The notes under the pieces: model-generated
What the model saw: the letters and a program-made list of their open reading frames with translations, nothing else
Databases searched by the model: none
What the model was told of the DNA's origin: nothing
Source of the DNA: Plasmodium relictum
Taxonomy: Eukaryota > Apicomplexa > Aconoidasida > Haemosporida > Plasmodiidae
Length of the DNA: 64,000 nucleotides
Direction: 5' to 3'
Assembly: GCF_900005765.1 (NCBI RefSeq)
Contig: NC_041685.1
Coordinates: 496,001 to 560,000, forward strand
Translations under genes and position numbers: made by a program
In this document: piece by piece, positions 41,668-54,209 of the stretch
How the letters are laid out: every line of letters begins with the position of its first letter
Position numbering within the stretch: the stretch's first letter is position 1

Positions 41668-44600
41668 TTACTTCAGTGGCTCTTCTAATTCTAATAACTC
41701 GTCGTTTTCTTTTTTGTCAGAAAAATCCTATACAAGGAAAAAAAAAAATAAATAATAATATAAAGTAAAATAATAAAAATAAAATAAATGGTCAAGAATA
41801 TAATAATTAAAAACACATGCAAATAATGAATTTTCAATTTTTACCAAAAAATTTGCATATAATAATAAAAGAAAACCTATAGAACTCGAATACAGAATCA
41901 TAGTAAAACCAGTTCTACATATAAAAAAAAAATTTTTTTTAAATTACAATATTTCATTATATGAGAATTATATCTATATTTTTATTTATTAAAGTCATCT
42001 CTAAATATATATATATATATATATTATTTTATGTATACTTTAAAGCTAGTCGATTATCATTAGTGTATTTGTGCATTATATCCATAATGATACCAGATAG
42101 TAAAGGAGCTGAAAACCAACCAAAAACGTTATATATAACTTGTGAAACAGCAGATGACAAACTTTTCTGATGATTATCAACACAAGATAAAAGCATTCCT
42201 TCAAAAAAAAAAAAAAAAAATATAATAAAATAGAACGAATAAATAAGTAATAAAATATAATTTATTTATTTTTTTTTTCTATTACCAACAGCCACTGGTA
42301 CTAGAGCTGAACCAGTAAATAAACATAACCATAAGGAAATTGAAAACAAGATGAAATTATTTAAATGAGCAGATAAAATTCCAAAAATACAAGCAGAAAT
42401 AGCAAAAGCAGTAGCAACCTTAATAGTTTTAGAATAATTTGTATTTTTATATCCACCAAATAAATCACAAACAAATCCACCAAACCAAACACCTGATGTG
42501 GGAGATGTTAAAAAACATAATGTAGATACAGTAACAATTTTTATCTTCTCTGTTAATAAAACTACAGACATATATTCAGTTATCCAAAATTGTATACCAG
42601 TTACAACAAAGTATAAATTGCTCATGCCTAAAGTTATGATTATATATAATCTATTTTTTAATAATTTTTTCACTTCTTTAAATGTCTTTTTAAGAACATT
42701 AGTTTTTTTCCCCATTATATAAGTAGCTGATCTATTGAAATTCATACGTACTGTACTATTTTTTGATTCATATAATGATCTGCTTCTTTTATATTTTTGT
42801 TTATCCGTAAAATTTGAAATATTTTTAAATGAATAATCCATCTTGCTGCTTTGATTATTATGTGATGACTCTTTATCATATATATATTCTCCACTGTTAT
42901 TTTCGTTGGATTTATCAACATCACTATTACTCGAAGTTATATTAATTTTATCAGATGGAACAAAAATCATAATTAAAAAAATAGGTAATAATAAAAATGC
43001 TTGAATTAAAAAAGGAGACCTCCATGTAGTAAATAAGGATAAATTAGAAAAAATGGAATCATTTTGATGGTGAGAATTATTATTATTTGATAAAATACCA
43101 CCTAAAAAATAACCAAATACAGTTCCTCCAATAGATGCTAGCTGAATATAAGACATCCATTGAGTTGCCTTTTCGTCAGGTGAAAATTGATCTACCCATA
43201 CAGGGAGATAAACAACAGGAATGGCTTGACATAATCCATTAACAAATCTCGAAATATACATAAATGCGATACAATTTGCGTGACTAAATATATATAATGA
43301 TATGGATAATAAAATTATACTAATTGTCACTAATAATTTTGCTGATAATAATTCAAAAAGAACACTAGCAATTATCGTTCCAATTATTAATCCAAAATAA
43401 ACTAAACTTCCTAATAAAGATTGCTCAATATAACTTAGAGGAAAGTCTTTTTGAATCTCTTCTAATGTAACAGGTATAGCACCGTGATCATAATTACATA
43501 ATATTGATATACATATCATTAAAGTTAATGTTAAATATAGTAATTTGTCAAAGGAACTTTTTTCCTGGAGATCTTCCATTTTATTTGATACAATTTTGTC
43601 TTTTTTTTCAGTTTCTACAATTTGATGTAACAATGTATATTCATATTTATTATCATTCCATGAAGAATCGAAACATTTGCTTTCTTCTATTTTTATGTCA
43701 TTTTGTTGTGTAAGAATAGATGACACCATTGATGTTAATAAACCACTATAATTAAAACTTCCTCTTTTTTGATAATAATTTATTTTACATTTTCTAGGCA
43801 TGTTTGCATCGTCTTGTATATAAACTGTTTTTACCTTTTTCTTATTTAAAGACTCATATTCATTAACTGCATTAAGAAAATTATGTAAATCATCTATACT
43901 TTTTATATTATTTGAATTTTCATTTTCTACATTTTCTCCTTTTTTCTTTTCTTCCAAGTTATTATTATTATTATTAGGTATTATTTTTATTATATTAGTC
44001 TTATCTAATTCATCATACTGGGTTGTTTTAAAAAGATCACTTTTTATTGGATCACTAAAGTTACTTTCATTTCCACTTTCTTGTTTGTAACATATGTTAA
44101 GTTCATTTAGTTTTTTATCTTTTATTTTGTAATCGTTTTTTGAATGTAAATTTATTTGTTCCTTTTTTTTATCCATAACGAAATTATTGTTGTCCTCGTT
44201 TTTTTTTAATATATTTAAATTATTCTTAAAACTGTTGTAATTAATGTTTTTTTGAACGTTATCTATATTTTGATCATTATATACATTTTTTTTTTTATAA
44301 GTAATGTTGTCTTTATTATAATTTAAGGCATCCTGTTTATATATTATATTATAATTATTTCTGTATTTTGCAATGGCTATGTTACTGTTGCTATTAGTGA
44401 TATAAGGAGTATTAAATTTATTATAATTAATATCATAGTTTTTAATATAATTTATATTATCTTTGTTATGTGAATCATTATTATTAATATGATATAAATT
44501 ACTCTTGATAGGAGTATTGTGATTTTTATTATAATTTATATTGTCTATATTATCATAATTTATATTAAATTTTTTATTTTCAAGTTCGTTCATAATTTTC

Positions 44601-45622
44601 CAACAATAATCATTTCTATTATTTTTACTTTTTGTTCTCCCATGCATAACTATATTTTTTTTTATATTACTATCTCTGAAATTCTCTATATTATTGTTTA
44701 ATTTTATAAATATATCTTGTTTATTAGCAGATTGATTATATAACTTGTTATCATAATAGTTTTTGCTATTTATTATGAAATATTTATCATTATTTACCTT
44801 ATTTTTTGTATGTATGAAATTAAAATCATTTTTATTTTTTCTATAATCTGAAAGTGGATAGTAATTACTTAAATTATCAGTTAAAGTACCGTAACATATA
44901 TTATTATTGCTATTATTTTTATTATTCATTAAATTGTAATTATTATGATTATGATTATTATTAGGATTATTATGTTTATTATTATTATTATTATGACTAT
45001 TATGTTTATTATTATTGTTATACCTAACACTTTGAATTTTATCTAAATTAATTAAACCACTTGAAATATTTTTTTTGTTACAATTTTTTAAAGACGAATT
45101 ATCTCTATTAATATGCATAGAAGTTTTTACTAAATCTTTATCATAACCTTCACAAATGGTATAATTACCTAAACTTACGGTACCTGAATTATTATTCTTA
45201 TCATAACTAATTCTTTCTAAATCAGAAGAATATTCTGAGTTTTTATTATTTGTATTTAATGAAGAATATACTATGTTTTTATTATTTTTATTTTTTTCAA
45301 CATTAAATATAGTGTTTTTTTTTAAAGAAGTTTTACAATTTATATTATTTGAAAGAGAAGTATTAATAATAATTTGTTTTTCATTTACCATTTTTCTGTT
45401 TTGTTCTTTTATTCCACATTTTGTATTTTTTATAGAAAAACTCGATTCATTATTTTCATTGCTGCAATTACTCATTAATGATATATTAGAGTTATTTAAC
45501 TGATTTATTAAATCTTTTCCATTATTATAATTATTTTTCTCCATTTCATTAATTTTTTTATTCAGATAATTATTATTGTATGTATTATCATTTTTTTTAA
45601 TCAATTTTATATCTTCATCCAT
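41668..45622 (-). CDS. Spinster-like MFS carrier (sugar-transporter-like) with a large N-terminal extension, four exons
   Basis: Exons are 45622-42286, 42198-42039, 41914-41845 and 41727-41668 (introns 87, 124 and 117 nt), 3627 nt in all, or 1208 residues. The first ~670 residues are Asn/Lys/Tyr-rich low-complexity sequence without known domains. A 12-helix MFS domain follows. NYDHGAIPVTLEEIQKDFPL starts helix 1. GLIIGTIIASVLFE, RFVNGLCQAIPVVYLPVWVD, EKATQWMSYIQLASIGGTVF and GYFLGG match the Spinster/SPNS layout (RGLVGxGEAsxxxxAPxxIxD, ...IPVGSxLGYxxG). A Ser/Asn-rich central loop splits the two halves. Helices 10-12 are completed only by exons 2 and 3 (QVIYNVFGWFSAPLLSGIIM, MILYSSSIGFLLLLYANF), and the tail is acidic. 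It lies where P. falciparum has a gene annotated as a sugar transporter. The substrate is unknown; lysosomal lipid or sphingosine phosphate transport is known for animal relatives. Confidence 0.86.
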
Positions 45623-47846
45623 TTATAGAAAATGATTTAAATGTAAAATTTTATATTTTTTATTGTTTATTCTTTTTTTTTTTACCTTTTCTTATGAAAA
45701 GAAAAAAAAAAATGGTAAAGAAAAAGAAAGTATAAATAGAAAATTTTCTTTTAATTATATCCCTTATTTAATTATATTTCTCTTCATGTCTAAAAAGATA
45801 TATTTTTAAAATTTACATGTAAATCATATTTATTTAAATATATATTTGTTTAAGCATAATCGTACTATTAAATAAATAAATAATAATAAATAAATAATAT
45901 AAATAATATAAATGATATAAATAAATAATATAAAATTATTTCATTCTTCGGTTGCAAATAACAAGATTAAGAATGAAATAGTTGCTTATATTTATAACTT
46001 TGATCTACTCTTTTTTTATTATAAAATGATTTCATAATAGGAACATTAATAAATGAATACATTAATTAGTTTCCCATTAATTTCAGAGAAATGTGTAAAT
46101 ATCATTCTTATATTATCTTCCTTTTTTTTTTTTTTTTCATTTTTTTTATTTTTTATTTTTTCATTTTATTTGCATCTAAAGAAAAACTAGTTATTTTTTA
46201 CAATAAAAAAAATATATTTATTAGTACTTTATATATATACATTCATCTTTTAAAAAATATTAAATTACATGTGTATGCGTTTATTAAATATCCATATACT
46301 TTTTTTTTAATCTAAGTACACACACGCGTACGGTTGCACGCTAATATAATAAAAATTTATATATATTTTTTTTTTTTAATTTTAACTCCTTTTTTTAATT
46401 TTCATAATATCTTTTTCTTTTTTCCCCTTTTTTGTTCATTTTTTTTTTTTTTTTGTTTTGTAGGTGCACATTGTTATCGATAAAATTTTGTAAATTTAGA
46501 AAAAAAAAAATATAAGACGCAGATATATATATTTATTAAAAAATAATTGCAATATTTATATTTTTAATTTATTTTTAATATTATTCTATTTAATTTTTTT
46601 TTTTTTTTGTTTCTTATCTATAGCATTTTATAATTATAATTATAATTGTTATTAAATGTTGTAACAATTTGTTATTTTTATTTAATAGAAATTATTTATT
46701 ATCTTTAATTATTTTTTATTATTATAACTATTTTTCTAATATATACATATTTTCTTCATAAAAATACTATTTCATACAATTATAAATTTAATATAAAAAT
46801 AGAAAAATTACTATGTATTAATATATATTTCTTTTTAATTATAATAATACTTGTAATTAACATTATTACTTAAATAAGAGTTTATAACTTATTGGTATGG
46901 AATATTTCAAAATAAAAATGATTTCTTAAAAAATATTAAAATATAAGTAAAACAGTTTTTTGCATTAATTTTTTATTAAATATAAAAAAAGAAAAAAAAA
47001 AAATAGAGGAAACTAATATATTTATTTAAAAAGACAAAAAACTGTTCTATGTTGTATACAATTTTAAAAAAATATCAATAAATTATAAATGTATAATCTA
47101 ATCATTAATTTATATAACGAAACAATTAATAAACTAAAATAAGCAATAGCTCTCAATTGTTTGTACTTTCTATATATATATTATATAGTATATATTATGT
47201 ACTTTTTGGTAAAATTAAAATTATTTAGAAATTTTTTTGAAATTACACTATTTATTATTATAATTTTACAATAATAATTGAATTTTTAGAATAACAGAAT
47301 AATATATTTTTAAAAACTTTACATTGAATAAAAGGGATATTAGGAAAAAAAAAAATTTTTATATTTCTTTATTATAATATATTTAAATAATATATACTTA
47401 TATATATATATTTTAAGCAACTTTTAAATTAAAAATTATTGAATATATTATTTAAAAAATATAGTTTAATATTTTTAAATTTTAAAAAAATTAACCTATT
47501 TAAGTGTATTGTGTTACTTAAAATATTTATATCATAAATGTGCAATTTTTAAAATGAATATTAAAAAACAATATAAAAAAATGTTAAAAAAAAGAAATAT
47601 ATATATGAATTCTTAAAAGTTAGCATAATTATAAAAAAAAAAGAAAATGAAGATTTTTTTTACTAAATATGCAATAAATGAACTATTTATGTGATAAAAA
47701 AAAAAAAAAAAAAAAAAGTAATATTTCAATATAAAGTATATATATAATATTATAAAATCTTTTATTTAAAAAATATTGAAATAAACGCTTCATACTAAAA
47801 TATTTTCAATACTTTATTTTGAAATTAAATTTTATTGATAATCAAC
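45623..47846. promoter_or_regulatory. Divergent promoter region of the Spinster-like and thioredoxin genes
   Basis: About 2.2 kb of A/T-rich DNA between divergent starts. Two GC-richer patches stand out: ACACACGCGTACGGTTGCACGC near 46319-46341, containing TGCAC at 46335-46339, and TAGGTGCACATTG near 46461-46473, containing GTGCAC at 46464-46469. GTGCA(C) is a core bound by several ApiAP2 factors. The rest is poly-A/T. No coding frame is supported. Confidence 0.5.
46464..46469. promoter_or_regulatory. GTGCAC palindrome (ApiAP2-type core)
   Basis: A palindromic GTGCAC within AGGTGCACA sits in an A/T promoter, and a second TGCAC core lies about 125 nt to its left. GTGCA(C) cores are bound by AP2-I-type and GGTGCA by SIP2-type factors. 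Function is inferred from the match alone. Confidence 0.35.
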
Positions 47847-48780
47847 ATGGCTTTAATTTGTATTGGTTCTGTATGTTTTTCATTATTTCAAATTGGAATA
47901 CTAGTATTATTTATTATCAATTATTTTTCTTCTCATATAAAAAAATTATTTTCTCGATATTTTCCGAGTAATAGTGGTAATTTTTAAGATGTATGTATAT
48001 ATATATATATATATATATGTATTTTTATTTTATTTTTTTATTTTTTATGAATTACAATTTTTATTTTAACTTTTTTTCTTTACCTTATTTTAGAAATAGA
48101 CAACGAAATTGAAAGTATTTTACAGTTAAAAAAAGAAAATAAAAAAGTATAAATAAAAATAACAATTATAATAAATAAAAAAAAATAAATTAATTAAATT
48201 TGTGAAAAATATTAAAACTATATATATATATTCATTTTATAAGTATGAAGAAGGTAGGTATATTGAATTACAAAAAAACGAATGTTTAAAAGAGATATTT
48301 TCATTAACTAAAAACTTATCAGTAGTTTTGAAATTTGGTAGTACGTGGTGTAAGCCCTGTATCAATATAAAAGAATATTTCAAAGTAAAAATAAAAAAAT
48401 ATTCATGGAATTTTTTAATTTTTTTTTATAATTAATTTCTTATAATTATTATTTGTTAGAATCAAAAAAATTCTTTTGACGTAACACTTGTTGATATTGA
48501 TGTTGATATTCATAAAAAGTTAAAAGAATCACATATAATTAACGCATTACCCACTTTTGAATTTTATTTTTTATTAAATAATGAATGGATAAAAACTTAT
48601 CGAGTATTTTATTTTATTTTATGAGAGAATTAATTTTAGAAAAAAATATTATTTTTCATTAAAGGATATTCAGTTATGAATTATTTTAAAAATATTTCTT
48701 TTTTTTTTCTTATGTAGATTGAAGGAGGAAATCAAAAAGAGATAGAAAAAGCTTTTAAAAAATACTGCTTGTCAAAATAA
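47847..48780 (+). CDS. Membrane-anchored thioredoxin-like protein, five exons (proposed model)
   Basis: Exons are 47847-47976, 48094-48146, 48244-48384, 48460-48603 and 48718-48780; introns are 117, 97, 75 and 114 nt. The total is 531 nt, or 176 residues. Exon 1 encodes a hydrophobic N-terminal signal anchor (MALICIGSVCFSLFQIGILV, then LFIINYF) and a basic stop-transfer (HIKKLFSRYF). Exons 3-5 encode a thioredoxin fold: VVLKFGSTWCKPC with the redox pair at Cys97 and Cys100, TLVDIDVD, INALPTFEFY with the cis-Pro at 139, and a C-terminal helix. The thioredoxin exon has no ATG of its own, and the 5' part lies 91 nt away, too close for a separate promoter. Exon 2 could instead end at a TAA (48150-48152), leaving a separate 62-residue membrane protein. 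The weakest junction is the AAG acceptor at 48243. Confidence 0.68.
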
Positions 48781-49276
48781 TAAAGAAAAATAAAATAAAA
48801 TAGTAGATCATTTATATATTTTTTTTTTATTTTGTTACTCCTTTAATTTTTTTTTTCTTTATAATTTGTAATTTACAATTTTTATATGCTTATATGTTTT
48901 ATATTATGATACTAATATATTTTTTTATTCTCACTACAATTTTTTTTTAATTTTTTTTTTTTTTCTTTATTTTTGAAATTTAAAAATAGTTTAATATATA
49001 TATATTTGTATATATATGTTTTAATTCAAGATAATTATGTATATATATTTTTTTAATGCAAATTTTTAATATTAAATAGTTGCATCATAAAAAATTTTAT
49101 AATTTTTTTTTTTAAATTTAATACAAGAATGAAAATAATATATTTAATAACTTAGCTAATATATATATTTCTACATAGCTTTATTTTTATGCAAATACTT
49201 TTTTAACCTTTTTTTTTTTTTTGTATTTAGTAAATAAAAAAAAAAAATAAAAGTAGAAAAATGAGTAGATAATAAA
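48781..49276. promoter_or_regulatory. Short intergenic region before the PRORP gene
   Basis: About 500 nt between two plus-strand genes. It consists of poly-T and (AT) runs, and the thioredoxin 3' UTR and the PRORP promoter must share it. No other feature was seen. Confidence 0.5.
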
Positions 49277-52200
49277 ATGCTTACGAAAGAAAAAGAAAAT
49301 GACTTAAAAAAAAAATTCATTTTAGAAATATTATTACTTATATTATTATATACTCAGTATTCATTTCATTTCATTTATTCTTTTTCTATTAAAAAGAAGC
49401 CATTCATTCTGAATGCTTTGAAAGAAAATGATAGTGTAAGTTTATATATAAATAATATTCATAGCATTATTTTATTCATTAATAAACCTTTTTTTTTTTT
49501 TTTTTCATCTATTAATGCTTTATAATTTGTTACTCTTATTAATTTTTTGCAATTTATCTTGCCTACTTCATTTTTATAGATAAGAAAGAGCAAACTAAGA
49601 GAAAACAAAAAAATTCTTTTAGACATTGGTAATAGTTTAAAAGAACAAAATGTGAAGAAATCTCTTGCAAAACTAGATGATTTATTAATCAATCATTCAA
49701 AGGATAAAAAATTATCAAAGAAAATGAGTACCATTTGTGGAAATGTATTAAATTTATGCAGTAGATATAATGATATTAATAATATGATAGAAATTATTCA
49801 GAAAATGAAATTTCATAACATAGAAATGCAAGAAAACTCATATTTAGCTATTTGCAATTATTATATTTCAAATAATTATATATATGAGTATTTATTAACA
49901 ATAAATAAAATGATAGAAAAAAAGATAACAATAAGAGAAAGGTTTTATAAATACATTTTAACATATATTTTAGATCTTTCTTTTGATAAAAGTTATCGTA
50001 AAAATATAATAAATAGTAAAACGTATCAAAAAAAAGGAGATTCAGTAAATTTAATATATGATAATATAAAAGGTTATAAAGTAGAAGAGGATGGTAATAA
50101 TATTGATCATATAAATGTAAACAATAAAAGGGACATTTTAATAAAAAATATAGATTACACTCATTTTGAAAATTATAAAAAAAATTTAAACAAATATGAT
50201 ATTAAACTAGAAGAAGAAGATACAATATATATTTTGAATAATTATTTATTGATTGATATATTTAAACATATGAATGACAATAAAATTAAAATTAAACTAA
50301 TTTACATTTTAAAACTCATTAATTATGTTTATGAGAACATATTATATATAATAAGTAAAAAGGAAAATGATGATATTTTAAAAGATACTTTAAGCATAAA
50401 TTATGAAAACAAATTAATTAAAAACAAAAAAAGTAATATAGAAGAAGAATATGAAAAAAAAGAAAAAAATTTTCTTAAAGATATCTTAATTGAACAATTA
50501 AGATATATTCTTGAATTATATAAAAGTAATTATGAATCAGTGAATATAAATATAAAAAAATATGAAGAGACTTTCGATGAAGAAGAAAGAAGAAATATAT
50601 ATTATCATGTTCATAAAATTACAAAAAAATTACCTTTTATAAAATTAACTGAAAATATTAAAAATTCTTATAACTGTAAAAACTGTAAAGAAAATATTAA
50701 CACTTATTTCCTTTCATTAAAACATATTATAATTGTAATTGTTAATATCATTTTAATTACTCATCTTTTCAATAATAAAGAAATTTTTAAGATAAAACAT
50801 TTTTTTTCTATATTGAATGGATCTAATGATATCGATGAAGAAAAAGAGGGAAAAAATAATGATTTAACGAGTGCATTAAATGAAGAACAAATAAATAGAA
50901 AAAATGAAAAGGAAAAAAATAAATATGAAAACGAAGAAAAAAAAAAGAATCATGAAGATACGGAAACAGAGGAAAATAGTAATAAATATAAAAAAAAGGG
51001 TTTCGAATCAAATGAAATGAATAAACTTTTTGAAAAAGGTTCATATACATGTATATTAGATGGAGCCAACATTGGCTATAATAAGCAAAATGTAGAAAAT
51101 GGTCATTTTAGCTTTTTACAAATTGAAATAATAAAAGAAATTTTAAAAAAAAAGAAAAATGAAAAACCTTTGATTATTCTTCCCAAAATATATCATTATA
51201 AAAATTCATTAAAATATATAGAAGGGAATGAAAACAAAAATGAAGAGAAAAACTTTAATATTTTTATACCAAATAAAACAGTAAAAATAAAAAAAAGTAA
51301 CTCTTATTTTTCAGAAGATAACTATAACAATCTTAAGAAGCAAAACAAAATTTCTGATACTAACGGAGATAATTTTGATAGCATAGATAACTCGGAATTT
51401 ACAGAAAAAAATGAGAAAAATGACAAACCGAGTAAAGCTATGTCATATATAAAAAGAATTTTTAATAAATTAAACAACATAGATATTGAAATAATTAAAA
51501 AATGGGAAAAGGAGAAATGCTTATACATATGTAATTATAATATGTATGATGATTATTATTATATCTTAGGAAGTTTAGCTAGGAGCAATAAATTATTTAA
51601 TATATATTATTATATTGATAAATTATCAGATCATTTTTATAAATATGAAAATTTAAATCATAATATTATTATAGACAACTATAATATAAATGATGACAAT
51701 CTAGTTTATATTAATAGAGAAATATTATATGTTTATAATAATATTATATTTGATAAAAATAGTGATATTATTGTTTTAGTTAGTAATGAAAATGTTAATA
51801 AGGAGGACAAATATATATCTATGAATGAACAGTATTATAATGATAAAATTAAAAAAAAAAATGTAAATTTAAATTTATTTGAAAATTATAAAAAAGATTT
51901 AAAATTAATAGACAAAGATAGTATACCCTATGAAAAAGATATATATATGAATACTTATATTTATGACTTGGAAAAAGGGGAACATATTTTGGCTAATGAA
52001 ATTGAAGAAGATAAAGGAAAAAAAAAAGAAAGCAAACAAAATAGTAGAAGTAATATAAAAAAAAGTGATATTAAAAATTTACTTAAAAATAACAAAATAA
52101 AAGAAAATTTAAATGAAAACGAAGTAAAAAATAATGAGAAAAAAATTTATTATAGCAATATCTATGTAAGATGTGTTACCAATTTAAAAAGTGTTCAAAA

Positions 52201-52588
52201 ACCTCTATATATTTATACAAATGATAAAATGAAAAACCATTATTTTAATGAATATACAAATTATATTCTAAAAAAATGGAAAAAAAAAAGTTTTATGTCT
52301 TTTTATTTTAAGCAACCAATATTTCTATCTGAATTACAAAAACAAAAAAAAACAAACATAGATTTAACAAATCTAATAGATAACTATAAATTACCATTTG
52401 TTAATTTAGAAAATTTTAAGTTATATATAGACGATATTGTATCATATAAAAATAAAAATATTTATCATATAAAACTTAATTCACCCATTAAAAGTTTTTT
52501 ACCATATCAAAATCAAAACGACAACATTCCTTTTATACAATATAATAATATAATAAAATATTTATGTATCGATTTTTCTAAAATATAA
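49277..52588 (+). CDS. PRORP: Protein-only RNase P (PRORP), apicoplast-type leader, two exons
   Basis: Cleaves the 5' leader from pre-tRNA. Exon 1 is 49277-49435 (ATG at 49277; donor AGT|GTAAGT), the intron 144 nt, exon 2 49580-52588. The total is 1055 residues. Exon 1 encodes a hydrophobic signal peptide (FILEILLLILLYTQYSFHFI) followed by Lys/Asn-rich sequence, a bipartite apicoplast leader. PPR-like helices lie near 80-170 (NLCSRYNDINNMIEIIQKMK). The central zinc motif NCKNCKEN has Cys419 and Cys422. The metallonuclease (NYN) domain has CILDGANIGYNKQN with Asp547 and MYDDYYYILGSLA with Asp710 and Asp711. The fourth active-site position appears as VSNEN (Glu790), where plant PRORPs have TNDE. 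The C-terminal Cys is in YLCIDF. Long Asn/Lys inserts enlarge the protein; plant PRORPs are about 550 residues. The apicoplast is the expected location, as the organelle genome encodes tRNAs. Confidence 0.87.
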
Positions 52589-53111
52589 AAAAAAAATTCA
52601 AGAAAAATATATAAATACCATATATTTTATAAAAATTTTATATATACACTTTTTTTTTTTTTTTTTTGTCAATTGAAGTTATACATTTTTTTTTTTTTTG
52701 TTTTTAAAAATATATAAGATAAACTTTTTGCTAATGATATTTAGAAAATAATTTTCTGTTTGCATATAAATTGTTTATTTTTTTACATTTTTTTATAATC
52801 ATTTTAAAAAAATTAAAAATCTTGAAAATGTAATAAATTTTTTAAAAATCAATTTTTAAAGATTATATAGATTTTTCAAACAAATAATTCTTCATTCTTA
52901 TTTTAAAGAAAAATTTTAATTATCAAAGTTTATTAAATATAATTTATGTTATAATGAAAAAAAAAAGAATACATCATTTTAATAAATTATTATATAACAA
53001 ATATATAAAGTAATAAATGAGAAAATATTTCTCATTAGATATCCCGAATGGCCAAATTTTTTATTTATAATTGAAATGAGTTGCATTATTCTTTTTTTAG
53101 TAAATTAAATA
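52589..53111. other. Convergent intergenic region
   Basis: About 520 nt of A/T-rich DNA between the PRORP stop and the stop of the four-pass membrane protein on the other strand. A GC-richer spot, TATCCCGAATGGCC, lies near 53040-53053. Nothing else was recognised. Confidence 0.5.
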
Positions 53112-54174
53112 TCAATAAATGTTCATCATTTGGTTTTGGTTTTTTATATTATTCATAATGATATAATAAATTTCCTCATAATTATCTGTTCTAAAATAGT
53201 TTTTTAGTTGTTCCTCATTTATATGATCTGCTTGAAATATTCTATGAACTGTTAATATAAAACATATAAGAAATATGTGAGATAAGTAAATGATAAAAAA
53301 AAAAATAAAATTTTTTTTTTTATATATAAATAATTTTATTTTTTTTTTTACGATAATTTGTTATTTCATTAGGACTAATTAAATTATCATTAAAATCAAC
53401 GTTATAAACCGGTAACTTATGTTTTTTCTCCCAGGGTAAAAGCTCCAATTCACAAACACTTCTTAATATTATCTTGTCTCTAAAAGAAAAAAAAATAAAT
53501 ATTTATGAAAATATATTTATCAAAATAAATTGTAATTTTTACTTTACCTCTGTAAAAAAATTGTAATGGCAAAATGTGATAAAAAATCAGACAGTAATAT
53601 ATAAAATCCAGGGTGTAAATAATATTTTTCTCCGAATCTAAAAAAAAAAAAAAAAAAATGTTAATAGAAATTTATTAAATCAATTATTTTAAGCAACAGT
53701 TATTACTCTTTTTCTTTATTAAAAAGAAAGGCAGGAATAATAATTAAGGCAGAATTAATTAATGATAAGCATGTAATTAAAATAATTAATTTATTGCAAA
53801 ACTTTACATGCTTTTCTGCAAACGTTTCTGGATGTTCTCTAAAGTGAGTATATATGAGCATACCTTTTACTATAATTAAATTTATCAAAACTACTATAAA
53901 AATCTGATTGAAATAAAATACAACAACAAAAAAAAAAAAATTATATAGTTTATAATAAAATATATAATAAGTAAAATTCATGTTCAAGATAGAATTGAAT
54001 TATCGCAAACTCATATTAAATATATTTTACTATTAAAAAATATTGTTTAAAAAAATTTAAAGAATGGCATAATAATTTTTTCTTTTTTTCAAGTTCTGGT
54101 TCACTTGGATCATCTGCTTCCTAAAAAATAAGGTAGCATAAGACGAATAATTAAAATTTACTTAAATAATAAAC

Positions 54175-54209
<35 letters not shown>

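Noticed and set aside
41961-42170. A plus-strand frame (69 codons) overlapping the end of the Spinster-like gene
   Set aside because: It is antisense to exon 2 of that gene and its adjoining intron.
47847-48152. A separate 62-residue membrane protein (loosely like the C18orf32 micro-protein family)
   Set aside because: Kept only as the alternative to the membrane thioredoxin. The spacing to the next exon and its lack of an ATG argue for one gene.
48245-48330. Thioredoxin starting at the ATG at 48245 with a 13-nt first exon spliced to 48321
   Set aside because: It is in frame (MKKVVVLKFG) but needs an intron of about 63 nt. It would also discard sequence that reads as the normal first helix of a thioredoxin fold (KNECLKEIF). 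The five-exon model is preferred.
53703-53987. A 94-codon stand-alone membrane protein gene
   Set aside because: Its first ~28 codons are intron sequence. A TCAG acceptor at 53904 and a GTA donor at 53706 make the rest exon 4 of the seven-exon gene.
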